The position numbers were made by a program, and so were the translations under genes. A DNA stretch of 64,000 bases, from positions 251,476-315,475 of the forward strand of contig NZ_JANKBI010000005.1 of assembly GCF_024622195.1 (NCBI RefSeq). The letters run 5' to 3'. Shown one piece after another: positions 7,753 through 17,125 of this stretch. This DNA is from Murimonas intestini. GTDB lineage: Bacteria > Bacillota > Clostridia > Lachnospirales > Lachnospiraceae. Positions within the stretch are counted from its first letter, which is position 1; every line of letters starts with the position of its first letter. Below the pieces are notes generated by a model, which was given only the letters and a program-made list of their open reading frames with translations, was not told where the DNA came from and did not search any database.

Positions 7753-9159
7753 ATGATAGGTGTATTATTAGAACAGGGACCTTCAGACTGGGAGATCCTG
7801 CAGCAGGAGGACGGCAAGGCTTCCCTGGATCTTTGCGGCAGCTTTTCCGTCCCCGAAGCTGCCTTAAATGTGGGAGTAGACCATGCCGTGCCTGTAGTCA
7901 GGGTCCTCAGAGAGCAGGACAACTCACAAGTCATTCCCTGGACGCCAGCGCAGTATGAGCTTACCGATAAGGAGAACTTCCGGGGCCGCTGGCAGATAAC
8001 TCTGATGCTTCCGGCAGGAGGACTTTACAGGATCGAGACAGGCCTGGACTCTTCCAGCATAGATGGAGTATACGTCTGGATGTTCCGGGGAGATGTACGT
8101 TTTCACATCGGCGTGGGTAATCTCTTCGTTATCGCAGGCCAGTCTAATGCTTCCGGATTCGGGCAGGACTGGGCAAATGACGAACCCCAGTTGGGAGTTC
8201 ATGTATACAGGAACTGCAGCTCATGGAACCTGGCCGCCCATCCATTAAATGAATCCACTGATGCCGGTGATGAGAATGCCAATTCTGAGCTGCGTGTGTC
8301 CGGCACATCCCCGTTTATCTCATTTGGCCGCAATTTTCAGAAGCTCTCCGGCTGTCCGGTGGGGCTGATCCCTGCTGCCAAAGGCGGTTCACCCATCGAC
8401 CTCTGGGACAGGGAGGGCACCGGAACCCTGTATCGGAACATGCTCCGGAAGATCAGCGAATGCGGCGGCAGGATAGCCGGTATCCTCTGGTACCAGGGCT
8501 GTGCAGATACAATCGATGACGCTCCTGCAGTATATGAAGAAAAATACCGCAGGTTCATATCTAACGTGCGCTCAGACCTGGGCTGGCAGGTCCCCTTCTT
8601 CACCTTCCAGACGAACAGAGAGCTTTCTTCCGTCTTTGACGAAGGATGGGGCATTGTGCGTGAAGTTCACAGAAAAACAGCTTCCGACACTCCCGGCATT
8701 TACATAATGCCTACCCTGAACTGCTCCCTGTCAGATGATGTACACAATAATTCCGGTTCAAACGTACTCCTGGGCGAACGCATGGCAAAGCTGTGCGGAC
8801 ATGTGCTCTGCGGCACTGCTGATTTCCAGGCGCCTGATATACAAAGTGCAGTGCTCTCCGCAGACGACGAAGTGACAGTCACATTCTCCAATGCAGAGCA
8901 TGGATTTGTAATGTACCGTAAAAATGCATCCGACTGCGGATTTACATTATCTGACAGCCATGGCAGCCTGCCTCTTGGATATGCCTGCACAAGCCAGGAT
9001 GAGCCAGGCGCCATTATAATAAAGCTGCTGAGAAAACCCGGTGAAAATCTGGAGATTTCGTTCTGCAGCCAGGCTGTCCCTACCTTCACGCCGCCCGTCT
9101 CGGCAGTGACATATCTGCCACCGCTTGCGTTTTACCGGTATCCTGTAAGTGTGAGTTAA
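7753..9159 (+). CDS. SGNH-type carbohydrate esterase (sialate O-acetylesterase/SASA family)
   Basis: A 468-aa protein with TAGGAGGAGAG upstream of ATG 7753. Residues 1-115 look like a beta-sandwich. The catalytic domain follows: IAGQSNASG at 127-135 with nucleophile Ser131, the AAKGGSPIDLW block with the oxyanion Gly, ILWYQG with the conserved WYQG motif, and LSDDVHNN with probable catalytic His331 and a nearby Asp. The last 110 residues form another beta-rich domain. The SASA/CE6 group removes acetyl groups from sialic acid or xylan sugars. There is no signal peptide, so deacetylation would happen in the cytoplasm on imported sugars. Sialic-acid genes are not seen nearby, so the substrate is unproven. 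Confidence 0.87.
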   Translation: MIGVLLEQGPSDWEILQQEDGKASLDLCGSFSVPEAALNVGVDHAVPVVRVLREQDNSQVIPWTPAQYELTDKENFRGRWQITLMLPAGGLYRIETGLDSSSIDGVYVWMFRGDVRFHIGVGNLFVIAGQSNASGFGQDWANDEPQLGVHVYRNCSSWNLAAHPLNESTDAGDENANSELRVSGTSPFISFGRNFQKLSGCPVGLIPAAKGGSPIDLWDREGTGTLYRNMLRKISECGGRIAGILWYQGCADTIDDAPAVYEEKYRRFISNVRSDLGWQVPFFTFQTNRELSSVFDEGWGIVREVHRKTASDTPGIYIMPTLNCSLSDDVHNNSGSNVLLGERMAKLCGHVLCGTADFQAPDIQSAVLSADDEVTVTFSNAEHGFVMYRKNASDCGFTLSDSHGSLPLGYACTSQDEPGAIIIKLLRKPGENLEISFCSQAVPTFTPPVSAVTYLPPLAFYRYPVSVS

Positions 9160-9175
9160 TAAATATATAACCTGG

Positions 9176-9220
9176 TAAGGGACGCTGCTCTCGCAGTGTC
9201 CCTATAACGTCTGTTTTTCA
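9176..9220 (+). terminator. Intrinsic terminator after the SASA esterase
   Basis: AGGGACGCTGC (9178-9188), loop TCTC and GCAGTGTCCCT (9193-9203) make an 11-bp stem with one G-U pair, followed after several bases by a TTTTT run at 9213-9217. It lies between convergent genes and may also work for the Sel1 gene on the other strand. Confidence 0.6.
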
Positions 9221-9238
9221 CCTCTGATTCAAAATAAT

Positions 9239-10474
9239 TTATTCATCTAACCTCTCAAGATCAGCTGCAGCCTCATCATATACACTCTGTGCCGCCTCAT
9301 TACCTGCCGCATTTACCAGCTCCAAATTTTCCTGAGCCGCTTCCAGGGCTGTTTTATAGTAGGATACTGCCATATCCAGATCCTTCTCTACTCCAAGACC
9401 ATTTTCATAAAAACGGCCAAGGGTCAGATATGTTTGCGGTATTCCAAGCATAGTGGCATGCACATTGGGATCAGAAACTGCTTTTTGATAATATTCTGCG
9501 GCTTTTTCATAATCCTGGGCCACACCTTCCCGCCCCTCTTCATAATATGTACCCAGCTTATAGCATGCCGTACCGTCAAATGTTCTTCCATTCCCCTCTG
9601 AGGCAATTATGTACCCCTCCTCAGCCTTCATATAATCTGGCTCCTCCTTTGTACCGTCATCATGGCTGTAGCCCGTATCAAAGTAGTCAGCTGCATATCT
9701 GGGTCCCTTAAAATCAGTCTCTTTAAGCTGCTTGTCCTGATAGGAAAGCAGGAAATATTCAATAGCTTTATCAATGCTCTTCTCTATACCTGGATAAGTT
9801 CCAGTTTCAGCTTCATAAAGCAGTCCCAGGCTGGTGTAACCATTTCCCTTGCCAAGCACTTTTGCATTAAATTCATAGATGGTTACGGCTTTTTCCACAT
9901 CCTGTTCCACCCCTGTACCATCCCGGAGCAAGTCACCCAGACTCCCTATCCCTCTATAAAGAGGATCTTCAAAAAAGAAAGCGTCATCATAAAAGATGGC
10001 ATAAGCCTTTTCATATTCTCCTGCCTGCCCTGCTGTAACTCCTGTCCTGAAAAACTCAAAGATATCACCTTGTCCATCAGGGCTGTTGTCCATCATTGTT
10101 TCCTTATCTGCATTCAGACCCTCAACAGCAGCAACGGCATCTTCATTGCCTGCGTTTACGGCTGCCTCATAGTAAGCCATGGACATAGCATACCACTGGG
10201 CCACACCGTCACCTTCTTCGTACTGTTTGCCTTTCTCATAAAGCTCTTCACCAGATAACCCCGAAGTTTCCACTGTCAGAGCAAATGACTCCTTCAGTTC
10301 TTCCAAAGTCAATTCCTCTGCATCTAAGGAATTTTCATCCTCTGCGGCATCTGTCTCAGTTGCTCCTGTATCCGCTGCTGCATCATCAGCTGCCCTTGCA
10401 GCAGAACCGCTGCTGATCAATACAGTACATGTCATACTAATTAATAATAACATAGTTATAATTTTCCGTTTCAT
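9239..10474 (-). CDS. Secreted Sel1/TPR-repeat protein
   Basis: A 411-aa protein with AGGAGGG upstream of ATG 10474. Residues 1-28 are a signal peptide (Lys/Arg start, hydrophobic core, cleavage near SAARA-A) without a lipobox Cys, followed by an acidic Asp/Ala/Glu-rich linker to about 55. The rest is a chain of Sel1-like repeats such as YEEGDGVAQWYAMSMAYYEAA, YENGLGVEKDLDMAVSYYKTA and LGTYYEEGREGVAQDYEKAAEYY. Sel1 repeats form helical protein-binding solenoids, so an extracellular scaffold role is likely. No catalytic domain is visible. It is followed on the same strand by another secreted repeat protein, but a terminator and a 458-bp gap separate the two. Confidence 0.85.
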   Translation of the reverse strand: MKRKIITMLLLISMTCTVLISSGSAARAADDAAADTGATETDAAEDENSLDAEELTLEELKESFALTVETSGLSGEELYEKGKQYEEGDGVAQWYAMSMAYYEAAVNAGNEDAVAAVEGLNADKETMMDNSPDGQGDIFEFFRTGVTAGQAGEYEKAYAIFYDDAFFFEDPLYRGIGSLGDLLRDGTGVEQDVEKAVTIYEFNAKVLGKGNGYTSLGLLYEAETGTYPGIEKSIDKAIEYFLLSYQDKQLKETDFKGPRYAADYFDTGYSHDDGTKEEPDYMKAEEGYIIASEGNGRTFDGTACYKLGTYYEEGREGVAQDYEKAAEYYQKAVSDPNVHATMLGIPQTYLTLGRFYENGLGVEKDLDMAVSYYKTALEAAQENLELVNAAGNEAAQSVYDEAAADLERLDE

Positions 10475-10932
10475 GTAAAACCCTCCTATTCAGCAATTCT
10501 CATCTTCCGCTTTACTTTCTCTGATTTCTCATATATATTCCCGCACAATATCCTGTATATTTTTGCAGCCCTTACAGATATGTAATTTTTAATTTTCCCC
10601 CCTTCTATTCACTATGGCAGTTTAATGCGGGTATCCATAATGTAAATATGGTGTTGCACATTAGTCATATTTGTACACTTAATTCACATTATATAAGTTT
10701 AGTTGTTTTATATAGTTTAATTATAATTAATAAAAATTCGGCATTCAATTCGAATTCCTGCATTAATAATGTAAAATATCCGCATAGCTTCAATCAGTAT
10801 AACGAACCATTCTTATAAAAAGATAGTCCAAACAAGAAAAAAGATATCCCTCAAGCCATTTCCGGCATTTTCAGGATATCCTTTTCCTTATCTGTTGACT
10901 TTCACTATTTCATTCAATGTTTTGCTCAGCTT
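10475..10932. other. 458-bp AT-rich intergenic region
   Basis: It holds the terminator of the WG-repeat gene (10836-10881) and should hold the promoter of the Sel1 gene on the minus strand, but no -35/-10 pair stood out. A short direct similarity (ATAATGTAAATAT near 10638, ATAATGTAAAATAT near 10768) is visible. No open frame with a ribosome site was found. Confidence 0.5.
10836..10881 (-). terminator. Intrinsic terminator of the WG-repeat gene
   Basis: On the minus strand GATATCC and GGATATC (10880-10874 and 10849-10843) bracket a smaller GCC/GGC hairpin and are followed by TTTTTT. It sits 52 bp after the stop codon of the WG-repeat gene. Confidence 0.7.
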
Positions 10933-12636
10933 CTAGAGCATATCTTTCGCACTTGAGACTAATGTCAATACTCCGCCTGCATCTGTTCCCTCTGTTCCAA
11001 GCAGTGTCACTGCACTGTTCAAAAGTGATACTGCAGACTCCTTGTCCTCTCCCAGAAGTCCGGCCGCACTTTTGATAAGGGCAGCTGCCGCTTCACGGTT
11101 TGCTTCAAAATCATCATTTAATAAAGTAACAGCATTATCCAAAAGAGCAGCTGCCTGGGTACTGATCTCTGTTGCGGGTTCTTCAGCTGAATTTCCTAAA
11201 AACTCTGTAACTGGCTCTTTCGCTGCCCCTGAAGCTTCTGAAGCCGCTTCAGCAGCCGCCCCTGTAGAAACCTCTGAGACCGCCTCATCTGTTTTCTCTG
11301 TGGAAGCCTCTGTTTCCGCCGGGTTCACTGCCGCCGGTTCAGACTGGCCTTCCTCTGCCGTCTCATAGTTAAGCTGGTAAATCTCTCCTTTATTATAGTC
11401 AACGCCTGCCAGGAGATATTTCCCATCACCAGAGAGAGCCATTGAGTCATATTCACAGGGGAAGATGACATTTCCATGCCAGTCGATCATTCCTAATTTA
11501 GACTGTGCATCTCTTACTTTATAGTATCTGCCCCCAGAAAAGTCCAATGGATAAACACTTTCATAGTCTTCAAGGATAGTCTCAACCCCATCCCCCGCAA
11601 TCAGATGCCTCTTACCCTCAGGATCTACCATGATAGCCGCCGATCCATATACTTCCAATGCATCTTCAGAATATTTTGGTTCACATGTCACATTGCCGTT
11701 TACATCTACAAACCCGAGCTTTTTGTCAAGTACGACTGCAAAATATCCATTTGCATTATATCCTCTAGTATCATACTCAGCATCCGACGGCAGATAATAT
11801 GCCTTCTTTATCTTATCATATTCTGCCGGAATAACAACATTTCCCAGCTCATCAATCAAACCGTTCTTCTCGCCTGTAGATACCTCAGCATACCCCCGAA
11901 CAAAATCATTAATATAACTGAAGGCTGGTTCCATCACTACATTTCCATCCGCATCTTTCAAACCATTCTGGCCATTTTCCTTGTATGGTATCAGATTACG
12001 CGTCTCAACAGAAATATCGCTGATATATTTAAGATCTGTAGCTACCTGGTTAAACTCACGATCATATGTACTGATGACATTTGTGGTACGGTCCTGTATA
12101 TTAATATATTGTCCATTCGCACTTGCATCAAGGTATTGATCTCTTGTTAGGGATGCAACATTATTTCCGCTGCCTCCGTCTACATAATAGACATCCGCTG
12201 TTTTTATCAGATAGAACTGATCCTTGTTCCACCAGGAACTATAATCATATTGTGAAGCAGTAGCTTCCTCAAGAACAAATGCCACGATCCAGTTATTATT
12301 TAATACCTTGATATCAGCATACTGAAAAGGAACCATCACTTTGCCTTCCATATTTAATATGCCGCTTGTATTGATCTCCTCTGAAGCTTCAATTGCAGTA
12401 ATATATCCTTTAGAATATTCAAAATTGCTTCCATAGATATCTTCCGTCAAAGCAGCTCCGTCCATTGCCGCCACATAAAATCCTGACTCCCCCTGCACAC
12501 GCAGCATATTCGTGCCGGAAATCCAGAACGAGTTTTCCACATCTCCAATTTTTACTGACTCGCCGCTGGCATTTGCCATAAGAGGCATACTTAGGGCAGC
12601 AGTTATCAGCCCAACTAAAAATAATCCCTTTTTCAT
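10933..12636 (-). CDS. Secreted WG-repeat protein
   Basis: A 567-aa protein starting at ATG 12636 behind GAAGGAGAAC. Residues 1-23 form a signal peptide (MKKGLFLVG..., cleavage near ANA-S). From about 85 to 400 it carries WG beta-repeats such as KNGLIDELGNVVIPAEYD, KLGFVDVNGNVTCEPKYS and KLGMIDWHGNVIFPCEYD, which fold into a propeller- or solenoid-like structure. A 75-residue linker rich in Ala, Glu, Thr and Ser (about 410-485) follows. The last 85 residues contain near repeats (LLDNAVTLLNDD, LLNSAVTLLGTE). There is no sorting signal or membrane anchor. The role is unknown; surface binding is the usual guess for such proteins. Confidence 0.85.
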   Translation of the reverse strand: MKKGLFLVGLITAALSMPLMANASGESVKIGDVENSFWISGTNMLRVQGESGFYVAAMDGAALTEDIYGSNFEYSKGYITAIEASEEINTSGILNMEGKVMVPFQYADIKVLNNNWIVAFVLEEATASQYDYSSWWNKDQFYLIKTADVYYVDGGSGNNVASLTRDQYLDASANGQYINIQDRTTNVISTYDREFNQVATDLKYISDISVETRNLIPYKENGQNGLKDADGNVVMEPAFSYINDFVRGYAEVSTGEKNGLIDELGNVVIPAEYDKIKKAYYLPSDAEYDTRGYNANGYFAVVLDKKLGFVDVNGNVTCEPKYSEDALEVYGSAAIMVDPEGKRHLIAGDGVETILEDYESVYPLDFSGGRYYKVRDAQSKLGMIDWHGNVIFPCEYDSMALSGDGKYLLAGVDYNKGEIYQLNYETAEEGQSEPAAVNPAETEASTEKTDEAVSEVSTGAAAEAASEASGAAKEPVTEFLGNSAEEPATEISTQAAALLDNAVTLLNDDFEANREAAAALIKSAAGLLGEDKESAVSLLNSAVTLLGTEGTDAGGVLTLVSSAKDML

Positions 12637-12756
12637 ATCCGTTCTCCTTCATATTATTGATTTAATCTGGGGTATTCCTCCGTCTCATTTATTGTAGCAT
12701 TAACTCACAATTGTTACAAGTTTAAGCTTATTCAATCCGGATTTTCCTAAACAACA

Positions 12757-12790
12757 GAAAAACCCCGGAAACCTTTCGGTTCCGGGGCAT
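12757..12790 (-). terminator. Intrinsic terminator of the str operon
   Basis: A perfect 11-bp stem CCCCGGAAACC / GGTTTCCGGGG with loop TTTC lies 66 bp after the tuf stop, followed on the minus strand by TTTTT. It is a strong terminator. Confidence 0.92.
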
Positions 12791-12854
12791 CTTACGCTTG
12801 GACACAATGGTATCATCAGATACCGATTTATATAATTTTATCTGCAGTCAGTGA

Positions 12855-14048
12855 TTACTCGATGATTGTAGCAACACGGCCTGATCCAACAGTACGTCCA
12901 CCTTCACGGATAGCGAATGTAAGACCCTGCTCCATAGCGATCGGATGGATCAGTTCGATTGTCATTTCTACGTTGTCACCAGGCATGCACATTTCTGTGC
13001 CTTCCGGAAGATTTACAACACCAGTTACGTCAGTTGTACGGAAGTAGAACTGAGGTCTGTAGTTGTTGAAGAAAGGAGTATGACGTCCACCTTCATCTTT
13101 TGTCAGAACGTAAACCTGAGCTGTAAATTTTTTGTGGCATGTAACTGAACCTGGTTTAGCAAGAACCTGTCCTCTTTCGATTTCTGTTCTCTGAACACCA
13201 CGAAGCAGAGCACCGATGTTATCACCAGCCTGAGCCTCATCCAGTAACTTACGGAACATTTCGATACCTGTTACAACTGTCTTACGTGTTTCTTCTTTGA
13301 TACCAACGATTTCAACTTCTTCGTTGATATGAAGAACACCACGCTCTACTCTACCAGTAGCAACTGTACCACGGCCTGTGATTGTGAATACATCCTCTAC
13401 AGGCATCAGGAACGGCTGATCAACTGCACGCTTCGGATCTGGGATCCAGCTGTCAACAGCTGCCATAAGTTCCATGATCTTGTCGCCCCATTCGCTGTTC
13501 GGATCTTCAAGAGCTTTCAGAGCAGAACCCTGGATGATCGGAGTGTCATCTCCCGGGAATTCGTACTCGCTGAGGAGTTCACGGATTTCCATATCAACCA
13601 GTTCAAGAAGTTCTTCGTCATCTACCATATCACATTTGTTCATGAATACAACGATGTAAGGAACACCTACCTGACGGGAAAGAAGGATATGCTCTTTTGT
13701 CTGAGCCATAACACCATCTGTAGCAGCAACAACGAGGATTGCGCCGTCCATCTGAGCAGCACCTGTGATCATGTTCTTTACATAGTCAGCATGCCCTGGG
13801 CAGTCAACGTGTGCGTAATGTCTGTTGTCTGTTTCATACTCAACGTGAGCTGTAGAGATTGTGATACCACGCTCTCTTTCTTCCGGAGCTTTATCGATAT
13901 TTTCGAAATCAACAGCTGCGTTACCTTCAACCCTTGCAGCAAGAGTCTTTGTGATAGCTGCTGTTAAAGTAGTTTTACCATGGTCAACGTGTCCGATGGT
14001 ACCAATGTTACAATGCGGTTTGTTTCTTTCAAATTTAGCTTTAGCCAT
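12855..14048 (-). CDS. tuf: Elongation factor Tu
   Basis: A 397-aa protein, normal length for bacterial EF-Tu, with AAGGAGG upstream of ATG 14048. It delivers aminoacyl-tRNA to the ribosome. All GTPase motifs are intact: GHVDHGKT at 19-26, the switch I region RGITI, DCPGH, and NKCD. It is the last gene of the str operon and also has its own consensus-like promoter inside a perfect inverted repeat just upstream, which would allow the extra expression EF-Tu usually needs. Confidence 0.98.
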   Translation of the reverse strand: MAKAKFERNKPHCNIGTIGHVDHGKTTLTAAITKTLAARVEGNAAVDFENIDKAPEERERGITISTAHVEYETDNRHYAHVDCPGHADYVKNMITGAAQMDGAILVVAATDGVMAQTKEHILLSRQVGVPYIVVFMNKCDMVDDEELLELVDMEIRELLSEYEFPGDDTPIIQGSALKALEDPNSEWGDKIMELMAAVDSWIPDPKRAVDQPFLMPVEDVFTITGRGTVATGRVERGVLHINEEVEIVGIKEETRKTVVTGIEMFRKLLDEAQAGDNIGALLRGVQRTEIERGQVLAKPGSVTCHKKFTAQVYVLTKDEGGRHTPFFNNYRPQFYFRTTDVTGVVNLPEGTEMCMPGDNVEMTIELIHPIAMEQGLTFAIREGGRTVGSGRVATIIE

Positions 14049-14151
14049 TTTGAATTGTCCTCCTTATAAACATGCGCCTTACCGGCTTTTCTTTTTTGAT
14101 TTTTTCTGCAGCTATTTAATCGCAAAAATAGCCGCATTTATTTAATCAGGC

Positions 14152-14188
14152 TATCTTTGATTATATTTCAAATCAAAGATATTTGCAA
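14152..14188 (-). promoter_or_regulatory. Internal tuf promoter overlapping an inverted repeat
   Basis: On the minus strand TTGCAA (14188-14183), 17 bp, TATAAT (14165-14160), 112 bp before the tuf start. A perfect 11-bp inverted repeat (TATCTTTGATT at 14152-14162, AATCAAAGATA at 14171-14181) covers the -10 and half of the spacer. Confidence 0.7.
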
Positions 14189-14215
14189 GCCTAATTTTAT
14201 AAATAACTGATTATT

Positions 14216-16333
14216 TTATTTGCTCTTTGCGCTTAAAACCTTCTCCTGAACTGACTTCGGAACCGGCTCATATTTTTCAAAGAACATTGAGTAGTTACCA
14301 CGTCCCTGTGTCTTAGAACGCAGGTCTGTAGAGTAACCAAACATCTCAGCAAGCGGTACATACGCACGTACAAGCTTTCCGCCTCCGATGTCATCCATAC
14401 CTTCGATACGTCCACGGCGTGAGTTAATGTCACCAATAACATCTCCCATGTACTCTTCAGGCATAGTTACTTCAACCTTCATGATCGGCTCAAGCAGGAT
14501 AGCGTCACCTTTTCTCATAGCATCCTTGAACGCCATAGATCCGGCAATATGGAATGCCATTTCACTTGAATCGACTTCATGGTAAGAACCATCGTATACG
14601 TTAGCACATACACCAAGTACAGGGAATCCTCCGAGAATACCAGCTTTTGCTGCTTCCTCGATACCTTCTCCGACTGCCGGGATATATTCCTTAGGAATAG
14701 CTCCTCCGACAACAGATGTCTCGAACTTGAATGTCTCTTCACCGTTGGGATCCATCGGTGTGAACTTAACTTTACAATGACCGTACTGTCCACGTCCGCC
14801 GGACTGTTTAGCATACTTGCTGTCAACATCAACTGCCTTTGTGAATGTTTCTTTGTAAGCAACCTGAGGTGCACCTACATTAGCCTCTACCTTGAATTCA
14901 CGCAGAAGTCTGTCTACGATGATTTCCAGATGAAGCTCACCCATACCGGCGATGATTGTCTGTCCTGTTTCGTGATCTGTATGAGCACGGAATGTCGGGT
15001 CTTCTTCAGCAAGTTTTGCTAAAGCTTCACCCATCTTGCCCTGTCCTGCTTTTGTCTTAGGCTCGATAGCCAGCTCGATAACAGGTTCCGGGAATTCCAT
15101 GGACTCCAGGATTACCGGGTGCTGTTCGTCACAGATCGTATCACCAGTAGTTGTAAACTTAAAGCCTACAGCTGCAGCGATATCTCCTGCATAAACTTTA
15201 TCCAGCTCTGCTCTCTTGTTGGCATGCATCTGAAGGATACGTCCTACACGCTCTTTCTTTCCTTTTGTAGCATTCAGTACATAGGAACCTGAGTTCATAG
15301 ATCCTGAATACACACGGAAGAATGCCAGCTTACCAACAAACGGGTCAGCCATGATCTTAAATGCCAGCGCTGAGAAAGGTTCATCATCAGATGAATGTCT
15401 CTCAACTTCATTGCCGTCCATATCAGTTCCCTTGATGGAAGCGATATCTGTAGGAGCCGGCATGAAATCAAGGATAGCATCCAGAAGCTTCTGAACACCC
15501 TTATTCCTGTATGCTGTACCGCAGCAAACCGGAATAGCCTGACATTCGCATGTTCCTTTACGGAGTACTCTCTTTAATTCTTCAACAGAAGGTTCTTCAC
15601 CTTCCAGGTACTGCATCATCAGATCATCATCTAATTCGCAGATCTTTTCAACCAGCTCTGTATGATACAGCTCTGCGTCGTCTTTCATATCTTCAGGAAT
15701 ATCTGTGACGGTGATGTCTTCACCCTTCTCGTCATTGTAGATATAAGCCTGCATTTCAAATAAATCTATGATACCTTTGAACTCATCTTCCTTGCCGATT
15801 GGCAGCTGAAGACAGATAGCATTTTTACCCAATCTGGTCCTGATCTGACCTACGGCGCCGTAGAAGTTAGCGCCCAGGATATCCATCTTGTTGATGAATG
15901 CCATTCTAGGTACGTTATAAGTGTCAGCCTGACGCCATACATTTTCAGACTGAGGTTCAACGCCGCCCTTTGCACAAAATACGCCGACAGCTCCGTCGAG
16001 TACACGCAGAGAACGTTCAACCTCTACTGTAAAGTCAACGTGTCCCGGAGTATCAATGATATTGATACGGTGCTCCAGCGCTCCCGCCTGCTCTTTGCAG
16101 TGGTCCTGATGCGTCCAGTGACATGTTGTAGCGGCTGAAGTAATTGTGATACCTCTTTCCTGTTCCTGCTCCATCCAGTCCATGGTTGCAGTACCTTCGT
16201 GAGTATCGCCAATTTTGTAGTTAACACCAGTATAATAAAGGATACGCTCTGTCAATGTAGTCTTACCTGCATCGATATGAGCCATAATACCGATATTTCT
16301 GGTTCTCTCTAATGGATATTCTCTTCCAGCCAA
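14216..16333 (-). CDS. fusA: Elongation factor G
   Basis: A 705-aa protein of normal EF-G length that drives ribosomal translocation. It has AHIDAGKTT (G1), RGITI, DTPGH and NKMD GTPase motifs and the expected five-domain layout to the C-terminus. The start matching the family N-terminus (AGREYPLERTRNIGIMAHIDAGK) is a TTG at 16333 behind AGGAGG. It lies between rpsG and tuf in the usual str order. Downstream it is 167 bp from tuf, with the tuf promoter in that gap. Confidence 0.98.
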   Translation of the reverse strand: MAGREYPLERTRNIGIMAHIDAGKTTLTERILYYTGVNYKIGDTHEGTATMDWMEQEQERGITITSAATTCHWTHQDHCKEQAGALEHRINIIDTPGHVDFTVEVERSLRVLDGAVGVFCAKGGVEPQSENVWRQADTYNVPRMAFINKMDILGANFYGAVGQIRTRLGKNAICLQLPIGKEDEFKGIIDLFEMQAYIYNDEKGEDITVTDIPEDMKDDAELYHTELVEKICELDDDLMMQYLEGEEPSVEELKRVLRKGTCECQAIPVCCGTAYRNKGVQKLLDAILDFMPAPTDIASIKGTDMDGNEVERHSSDDEPFSALAFKIMADPFVGKLAFFRVYSGSMNSGSYVLNATKGKKERVGRILQMHANKRAELDKVYAGDIAAAVGFKFTTTGDTICDEQHPVILESMEFPEPVIELAIEPKTKAGQGKMGEALAKLAEEDPTFRAHTDHETGQTIIAGMGELHLEIIVDRLLREFKVEANVGAPQVAYKETFTKAVDVDSKYAKQSGGRGQYGHCKVKFTPMDPNGEETFKFETSVVGGAIPKEYIPAVGEGIEEAAKAGILGGFPVLGVCANVYDGSYHEVDSSEMAFHIAGSMAFKDAMRKGDAILLEPIMKVEVTMPEEYMGDVIGDINSRRGRIEGMDDIGGGKLVRAYVPLAEMFGYSTDLRSKTQGRGNYSMFFEKYEPVPKSVQEKVLSAKSK

Positions 16334-16419
16334 GGTTATTTCCTCCTATTTTGTTTAAGCAAACCTCACACTCCGGTCAGGCTGCAGGTGCAGCCTGGCT
16401 GTATATAAGTGCTCCGGCT

Positions 16420-16890
16420 TTAGAATCTGTAATGTGCGAAAGCCTTGTTTGCTTCTGCCATTTTGTGCATATCTTCTTTCTTCTTTACAGATGCGCCTGT
16501 GTTATTTGATGCATCCAGAAGTTCATTTGCCAATCTTTCTTCCATTGTCTTCTCGCCTCTTTTACGAGAATAAGTTGTCAGCCAGCGAAGTGCTAAAGCC
16601 TGACGTCTGTCCGGTCTTACTTCGATTGGTACCTGATATGTTGCTCCACCAATACGTCTTGCCTTTACTTCAAGTACAGGCATGATATTGTTCATTGCTT
16701 CTTCGAAAACTTCGATAGCTGGCTTGTCTGCTTTTGCAGCCACTCTATCAAATGCTCCGTATACGATTTTCTGAGCTACACCCTTCTTACCGTCTAACAT
16801 GATGTTATTGATAAGTTTGGTAACCACTTTGTTATTGTATAACGGATCTGCTAATACGTCTCTTTTTTGAGTATGTCCTTTACGTGGCAC
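16420..16890 (-). CDS. rpsG: 30S ribosomal protein S7
   Basis: A 156-aa protein with the family start PRKGHTQKRDVLADP and the conserved RRIGGATYQVPIEVRPDRR segment. It binds the 3' domain of 16S rRNA and nucleates assembly of the small-subunit head. The start is a GTG at 16890 with AAGGAGG upstream. It is second in the str operon, followed by fusA after 86 bp; that gap holds an 8-bp hairpin (16378-16397) without a U-run, so probably not a terminator. Confidence 0.98.
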   Translation of the reverse strand: MPRKGHTQKRDVLADPLYNNKVVTKLINNIMLDGKKGVAQKIVYGAFDRVAAKADKPAIEVFEEAMNNIMPVLEVKARRIGGATYQVPIEVRPDRRQALALRWLTTYSRKRGEKTMEERLANELLDASNNTGASVKKKEDMHKMAEANKAFAHYRF

Positions 16891-16964
16891 GGTACTTCCC
16901 TCCTTAATTAGTTACGGTCTCTGCCGCCATGATTAAATCATCGGTACTCACAATGTGTCGTTCT

Positions 16965-16994
16965 ATTGTGTGCGTGCCCTCGCTTCTATGTCAA
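16965..16994 (-). promoter_or_regulatory. Possible secondary promoter before rpsG
   Basis: The rpsL-rpsG gap is 235 bp, unusually wide. On the minus strand it holds TTGACA (16994-16989), 18 bp, then CACAAT (16970-16965). The -35 is perfect, the -10 weak. It could give rpsG-fusA extra expression, but this is only a pattern match. Confidence 0.35.
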
Positions 16995-17125
16995 CCCGCA
17001 ACCACCCGGTGAATAGAAAATTCCGGCACAACAACAGGATATCTCTCCTGAATTACACGAAATAGTTCTGTTTGTGATACTACTGCTTGATTATAAACTA
17101 TATATTATATATTATATATTATAAT

